Positions 22,165 through 25,308 of a stretch of 25,308 nucleotides of DNA are shown piece after piece. The stretch is taken from IMG/VR virus record IMGVR_UViG_3300029448_000397, positions 1 to 25,308 of that record; one strand, 5' to 3'. This DNA is from a virus. A program made the position numbers and the translations under genes. The notes beneath the pieces were generated by a model, which did no database searches, had not been told where the DNA came from, and worked only from the letters and a program-made list of their open reading frames with translations. The first letter of the stretch is position 1. Every line of letters starts with the position of its first letter.

Positions 22165-22179
22165 TAAAATAGGATAAAC

Positions 22180-22596
22180 ATGAGTACACTCTTATTAAAC
22201 ACACTAACAGGCAAAACCTCCGCAGGGTCTATCGTGGTGACAGGCGAAGGTGGTTCTACAACTACGAATATGCAACAGGGTTTAAATAAAGTTTGGATTG
22301 ATATACCAGAAGGACAAGCAAGTATAAACGATAGTTTTAATGTTGCATCTTTAACGGATACTGGCACAGGAGATGGTGCAGTAAACTATACTTCATCTTT
22401 TTCAAACACTACTTATTGTGTCTTAACTGGTTCTGAAGATAAAGCATCTAGCTCACCTGTAAGGACACATGACGTTACAGAAGGGCAAAAAACAACTGCT
22501 AAATATGACTTTGAAACTTTTTTTGTGAACTCTTCATCAGACAGAACAAACGATGATTGTAGGTCATATTCAGGAATACACGGAGACTTAGCATAA
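22180..22596 (+). CDS. HGDLA-family fibre-module protein, copy 1
   Basis: 138 residues starting MSTLLLNTLTGKTSAGSIVV. The family pattern is G-x-S-T-T-N-x-x-Q-x-L-x-K near residues 26-37, DSFNVASLTDTGTGDGAVNYTSSFSNTTY in the middle, and a C terminus ending IHGDLA. It is related to the products at 22596, 23889 and 24760. AGGA lies 8 nt before the ATG. The last codons (GGAGAC) supply the ribosome site for the next gene, whose ATG shares a base with this stop. No known family recognised; from context a small beta-rich virion protein of the adhesin module. Confidence 0.78.
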   Translation: MSTLLLNTLTGKTSAGSIVVTGEGGSTTTNMQQGLNKVWIDIPEGQASINDSFNVASLTDTGTGDGAVNYTSSFSNTTYCVLTGSEDKASSSPVRTHDVTEGQKTTAKYDFETFFVNSSSDRTNDDCRSYSGIHGDLA

Positions 22597-22598
22597 TG
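22579..22598 (+). repeat. HGDLA junction element, copy 1
   Basis: CACGGAGACTTAGCATAATG encodes HGDLA-stop and the overlapping ATG. GGAG lies 10 nt before the next start. Confidence 0.85.
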
Positions 22599-23009
22599 GT
22601 AGCACATGGAACAATAGCATTTGACACGCTTACAACGTCTGACCAAGTAAACACTGGCACTGAGAAGTCACTAGATACGAGTTATCTTTTTAATGGTGTG
22701 GCTAAACAGTGGAGCAAATACAACCAACAAACTCCTGCTACGGCTGATAGTTTTAACACAACTTCAATTACAGATGCGGCAACAGGAAAATTTACTACAG
22801 TAATTACAAATGTTATGAGCAGTACCGACTACACTACTATTGGAACTTGTATTTCTGTGGGTAATTATCATGGTGCTACAAGTGGTCCGCAGACCTCAGA
22901 TGTAACTATTACTACATCTACTTATGGTTTAAGAACTGCATCAACTTCAAATGAAACGCTAAGAGATATGGACCATAACTCAGTCTTAGTACACGGAGAC
23001 TTAGCATGA
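22596..23009 (+). CDS. HGDLA-family fibre-module protein, copy 2 (divergent)
   Basis: 137 residues starting MVAHGTIAFDTLTTSDQV. It keeps the family core (GVAKQWSKYNQQTPATADSFNTTSITDAATGKFTTVITNVMSSTDY, about residues 33-80) and the VHGDLA C terminus, but has lost the MST-type start and the STTN motif, making it the most divergent of the four. It starts on a TAATG overlap and ends with ATGA, so it is coupled to both neighbours. Function as for copy 1. Confidence 0.75.
   Translation: MVAHGTIAFDTLTTSDQVNTGTEKSLDTSYLFNGVAKQWSKYNQQTPATADSFNTTSITDAATGKFTTVITNVMSSTDYTTIGTCISVGNYHGATSGPQTSDVTITTSTYGLRTASTSNETLRDMDHNSVLVHGDLA
22992..23008 (+). repeat. HGDLA junction element, copy 2
   Basis: CACGGAGACTTAGCATG: same coding element, but the stop is TGA in an ATGA overlap, so GGAG lies 7 nt before the next start instead of 10. 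Confidence 0.85.
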
Positions 23010-23494
23010 CAATAGAAACACCAGAGTTTCAAGGCACACACTTATGGGAGCGTCTATGTTGGGCAAAGGAAAAGCTAGAGCCTTACAGGAGCGAGTACTG
23101 TGTAGTGTGGGAGGACCCTAACGATATGGAAAACCCTGCTAAAGTTACACACCCCGACCCAAACTGGATGGCTTGTGCATTACAGGGTGGGATACTACCA
23201 CCAGTACAATCCTACTGGGAACTAAAGAAGGATGAGAATAAGCCTGACTTTGTAAAGCATACTAGAGGTCCAGAGCTTCTACACAATATGAAACCTATTG
23301 ACGCTATGACAGAAGAAGAAGCAATAGAGTATTTAATAATGAAGGATATACCAGAACATGTGTGGAGAGATTGGGATAAGTCCAATAAGCCACGCTTAGT
23401 AATTTGCCAAAAGTCACAACTCCCTGCATCTAGGGAATGGAGAAACGCTTGGCAGATAAGTGATGAACTCACTGTTGAAACTGAAGCCGCATAA
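23006..23494 (+). CDS. Unknown protein in the fibre module
   Basis: 162 residues starting MTIETPEFQGTHLWERLCW. It is mixed alpha/beta, Trp-rich and acidic, quite unlike its beta-rich neighbours. Recognisable stretches are MTEEEAIEYLIMKDIPEHVWRDWDKSNKPRLVICQKSQLP (about 98-137) and REWRNAWQISDEL near the end. I recall similar proteins in marine phage fibre regions beside the short gene that follows here. A non-virion assembly factor (a fibre chaperone-type role) fits this composition and place, but it is inference. The ATG overlaps the previous stop (ATGA). Confidence 0.75.
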   Translation: MTIETPEFQGTHLWERLCWAKEKLEPYRSEYCVVWEDPNDMENPAKVTHPDPNWMACALQGGILPPVQSYWELKKDENKPDFVKHTRGPELLHNMKPIDAMTEEEAIEYLIMKDIPEHVWRDWDKSNKPRLVICQKSQLPASREWRNAWQISDELTVETEAA

Positions 23495-23505
23495 GGAGAT
23501 TAATA

Positions 23506-23880
23506 ATGGCAACTAAATCTTATATAACTGACATGGATGGAGCGACAGTGGATGCGTCTACTGTAACTAAGCCATCTGATAGACACTTCAGAGGAGCATG
23601 GAAACTTAGTGGTTCTACTATCTCTGAGGATATAACTAAAGCAAAAGAAATCTTTAAGGACAAGATTAGAGAAGCTCGTACACCTCTACTTGAAGCTGAA
23701 GATGTGGTGTATATGAAGGCACTGGAAGCTGATGATGCTTCTGCTAAGACTGCAAGTGTAGCTAAGAAAAAGAAACTTAGAGATGCACCTGCCGCCTCTG
23801 CGATTGGTAGTGCTGACACTATAGCTAAACTAAAAGCCGCTTGGGATGCAAGCACATTGGGTACTAGCCCTTACGCATAG
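23506..23880 (+). CDS. Tail/fibre assembly chaperone-like protein
   Basis: 124 residues with AAGGAGA 8 nt before the ATG. The layout SDRHFRGAWKLSGSTISEDITKAKEIFKDKIREARTPLLEAEDVVYMKALE (about 25-75), followed by a lysine-rich KKKKLRD stretch and IAKLKAAWD, matches a widespread small phage protein group placed next to fibre genes. Its pattern is R-x-F-R-x-A-W, then K-A-x-E-x-x-x-D-x-I-R-x-x-R, then L-R-D. These are usually annotated as hypothetical or as tail-assembly proteins. It is helical and probably not part of the mature virion. It probably works with the gene just upstream. Confidence 0.72.
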   Translation: MATKSYITDMDGATVDASTVTKPSDRHFRGAWKLSGSTISEDITKAKEIFKDKIREARTPLLEAEDVVYMKALEADDASAKTASVAKKKKLRDAPAASAIGSADTIAKLKAAWDASTLGTSPYA

Positions 23881-23888
23881 GATACTAA

Positions 23889-24299
23889 ATGGCACTGACC
23901 AATTTAACAAAAGGTTTAACTGTAGATAGTGAAGGTGGTTCTGCTACTACTAATCTTGTACAGAGTTTAGCTAAGTCTTGGATAAATTATAAACAAGCGG
24001 CTACGTTTGTGGTTAATGATAGCTTCAATATTAGTAGCGTTAATGATGATGGTACTGGTGATGGAGATACTAATTATACCAACAACTTTGGTAATGCTAA
24101 TTATGCGGCGGTTGGAGGGTCAGCCAGAGGGTTAGAAGACGCAACCAATGCATATTGGACTTTTCCTACTCGTGGCTCAGATAGTGTATACTCTACATCA
24201 TCTACAAGTTGGAGAAGTGGATATAATCCAAGTTCAGACGCTCTTAATGTAGCAGATTGTTTCTTAAACCTTATTTCTATTCACGGAGATTTAGCGTAA
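23889..24299 (+). CDS. HGDLA-family fibre-module protein, copy 3
   Basis: 136 residues starting MALTNLTKGLTVDSEGGSATTNLVQSLAKSW. The family features are all present: SATTNLVQSLAKSW (about 18-31), NDSFNISSVNDDGTGDGDTNYTNNFGNANYAAVGG (about 43-77) and a final IHGDLA. It is closest in the middle region to copy 1 (D-x-G-T-G-D-G-x-x-N-Y-T). AGGA lies before the ATG. The stop overlaps the ATG of the next gene. The two helical assembly-type genes separate it from copy 2. Confidence 0.78.
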   Translation: MALTNLTKGLTVDSEGGSATTNLVQSLAKSWINYKQAATFVVNDSFNISSVNDDGTGDGDTNYTNNFGNANYAAVGGSARGLEDATNAYWTFPTRGSDSVYSTSSTSWRSGYNPSSDALNVADCFLNLISIHGDLA

Positions 24300-24301
24300 T
24301 G
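24282..24301 (+). repeat. HGDLA junction element, copy 3
   Basis: CACGGAGATTTAGCGTAATG: differs from copy 1 at two synonymous third positions (GAT for GAC, GCG for GCA), keeping GGAG 10 nt before the next start. Confidence 0.85.
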
Positions 24302-24763
24302 CCATATATAGGAAAGTCACCAAAGAACTCAGTCCGTAGTCGCTTCACATATCAGGCTACAGCAGGACAGACATCATTCAGTGGTAGTGATGCTAACTCT
24401 TTAACTCTCAGCTATCCAGATAGTTTGTACATGGATATTTATTTAAACGGAGTGTTACTTAAAAGTGGTACAGATTATACAGCGACCACAGGTACAACTG
24501 TTGTCTTAGCCAGTGGAGCAGTAGCTAATGATGTTGTTGAGATGGTGGTGTATGATGTGTTTGGTGTAGCAGATAGTTATACTAAAACTGAAGCTGATAC
24601 TCGTTACCCTTTTCTTGGAAACAACTCTATCATTAGAACTAATGGTGCTACTATTACTTCTGACATAAGTATAAGCAGTAGTACAAACGGATTGTCAGCA
24701 GGGCCAGTAACAATTAATTCATCTAGCACTGTAACTGTTTCAGGACATTGGAGTATAGTATGA
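24299..24763 (+). CDS. Fibre-module beta protein (MPYIGK paralogue)
   Basis: 154 residues starting MPYIGKSPKN. The ATG at 24299 overlaps the previous stop and is served by GGAG in the HGDLA codons; an in-frame ATG at 24257 lies inside the previous gene and is rejected. The N-terminal domain (RFTYQATAGQTSFSGSD, then MDIYLNGVLLKSGTDYTATTGTTVVLASG) resembles the N-terminal domain of the 21128 product. The C-terminal SIIRTNGATITSDISIS, then AGPVTINSSSTVTVSGHWSIV, corresponds to that protein's end domain and to end caps of other phage fibres. A TKTEADTRYPF element links the two. Likely adhesin or fibre-tip part. Confidence 0.8.
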   Translation: MPYIGKSPKNSVRSRFTYQATAGQTSFSGSDANSLTLSYPDSLYMDIYLNGVLLKSGTDYTATTGTTVVLASGAVANDVVEMVVYDVFGVADSYTKTEADTRYPFLGNNSIIRTNGATITSDISISSSTNGLSAGPVTINSSSTVTVSGHWSIV

Positions 24764-25152
24764 CAAGTAAGCTAGTCTTAGATAATATAGCAGGAAGAAC
24801 TACAGCAGGTAGTATAACTATTGTTGGAGAAGGCAATAGTACAGCTACAAATCTACAGCAAGGATTGGCTAAATTTTTTTCAAGAACTGCTTCAGATGGA
24901 GCAAGTACAAACGATAGTTTTAATCAATCAGGATTAACTGATACAGCATCAGGAAGACAAGACTTTGCTTTTACTAATAATATGGCTAGTACAAATTATG
25001 CGGCACACGTTCAACCTCACGATGGTTTTGCTAATGAACCTGCTGTAAACACAATTGCAACAACTGGCTTTAGAGGAGATTGTAATGATGATACGGCAGG
25101 AGACAGACAAGATGTTAGTCAAGGTAATACAGTACACGGAGATTTAGCATAA
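24760..25152 (+). CDS. HGDLA-family fibre-module protein, copy 4
   Basis: 130 residues starting MTSKLVLDNIAGRTTAGSIT. ATG 24760 overlaps the previous stop (ATGA) and is preferred over an in-frame ATG at 24748. The start is strikingly like copy 1 (LLNTLTGKTSAGSIVVTGEGGST versus LDNIAGRTTAGSITIVGEGNST). STATNLQQGLAKFF, NDSFNQSGLTDTASG and FTNNMASTNYAAH follow, and it ends VHGDLA. The N-terminal MTSxLxxDxI tag is also shared with the next, partial gene. Confidence 0.78.
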   Translation: MTSKLVLDNIAGRTTAGSITIVGEGNSTATNLQQGLAKFFSRTASDGASTNDSFNQSGLTDTASGRQDFAFTNNMASTNYAAHVQPHDGFANEPAVNTIATTGFRGDCNDDTAGDRQDVSQGNTVHGDLA

Positions 25153-25154
25153 TG
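25135..25154 (+). repeat. HGDLA junction element, copy 4
   Basis: CACGGAGATTTAGCATAATG: one synonymous difference from copy 1, GGAG again 10 nt before the overlapping ATG. Confidence 0.85.
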
Positions 25155-25308
25155 ACAAGTGAACTAAGAGTAGACAAAATACATAACGAGGGGGGAGACA
25201 ATGATACAGGCCTAGACCTCTCAACCAATGACCAGATAGTTCTTAAGACTGCTAACACTACTCGTTTAACTATGGATGCTACAGGTCAGACCACGATTGT
25301 TGGTGAAG
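25152..25308 (+). CDS. Fibre-module protein, partial (3' end outside window)
   Basis: Fifty-two codons are visible, starting MTSELRVDKIHNEGGDNDTG and continuing LDLSTNDQIVLKTANTTRLTMDATGQTTIVGE. The short start tag resembles those at 21574, 22180 and 24760. The T-T-R-L-T-M-D-A-T-G segment is typical of larger phage fibre or structural proteins, so this is probably a longer gene that continues past the window. The ATG overlaps the previous stop and uses the GGAG inside the HGDLA codons. Confidence 0.75.
   Translation, partial: MTSELRVDKIHNEGGDNDTGLDLSTNDQIVLKTANTTRLTMDATGQTTIVGE

Noticed and set aside
1-25308. CRISPR array, insertion sequence, integrase or attachment site
   Set aside because: No regularly spaced direct repeats with unique spacers, no transposase motifs and no recombinase-type protein; the only repeats are coding fibre repeats and short leader repeats.

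Overview
The window looks like the virion-structure and DNA-packaging half of an AT-rich, short-tailed (T7-like podovirus) bacteriophage. G+C is in the mid-30s percent, judged by counting sample lines. The evidence is an uninterrupted rightward run: small terminase, large terminase, portal, scaffold, T7 gp13-like protein, major capsid protein, gp11-like adaptor, gp12-like nozzle, gp14-like, gp15-like and gp16-like core proteins, then a T7 gp17-type tail fibre. The protein styles resemble phages of marine Alphaproteobacteria (SAR11 or SAR116 type). Examples are the PEWLPEKF-type scaffold, STLKVDTI-type fibre N termini, 12-residue LGTSAVVxDM repeats and SEVLSDIGG repeats. That host guess is inference. 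No RNA polymerase, integrase, lysis enzyme, tRNA or CRISPR array is visible.

Layout. (1) 1-359, minus strand: a two-gene leftward operon, a 33-residue membrane protein followed by a partial unknown protein, with a candidate promoter at 391-419. (2) 505-924: a candidate rightward promoter, a tandemly duplicated Shine-Dalgarno sequence and terS. (3) 925-1247: a G+C-rich gap with a GCTCG repeat cluster, then three small genes of unknown function and terL (2367-3887). (4) 3897-8390: the head module. (5) 8422-11648: adaptor and nozzle. (6) 11648-19357: three internal core proteins totalling 2564 residues with no cysteine. (7) 19382-25308: a fibre and adhesin module of one T7-type fibre followed by about ten small genes. 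Four of these are paralogues ending in HGDLA, two are another paralogous pair, and two may be tail-assembly factors. Genes are tightly packed, with many TAATG or ATGA junctions, so translational coupling is likely throughout.

The most striking signal is a perfect 16-bp palindrome, TGTTTCACGTGAAACA (6018-6033), identical to the bacterial chromosomal centromere site parS bound by ParB. It lies within codons 15-20 of the scaffold gene and reads NVSRET. It suggests that the host ParB CTPase clamp loads on the phage genome. Other notable observations: apparent complete absence of GATC across the window; a ribosome-binding site whose spacer folds into a perfect GAAA-loop hairpin ahead of the gp11-like gene; a capsid-gene leader closely resembling the T7 gene 10 leader; and a conserved C-terminal HGDLA coding sequence that also supplies the Shine-Dalgarno sequence of the next gene.
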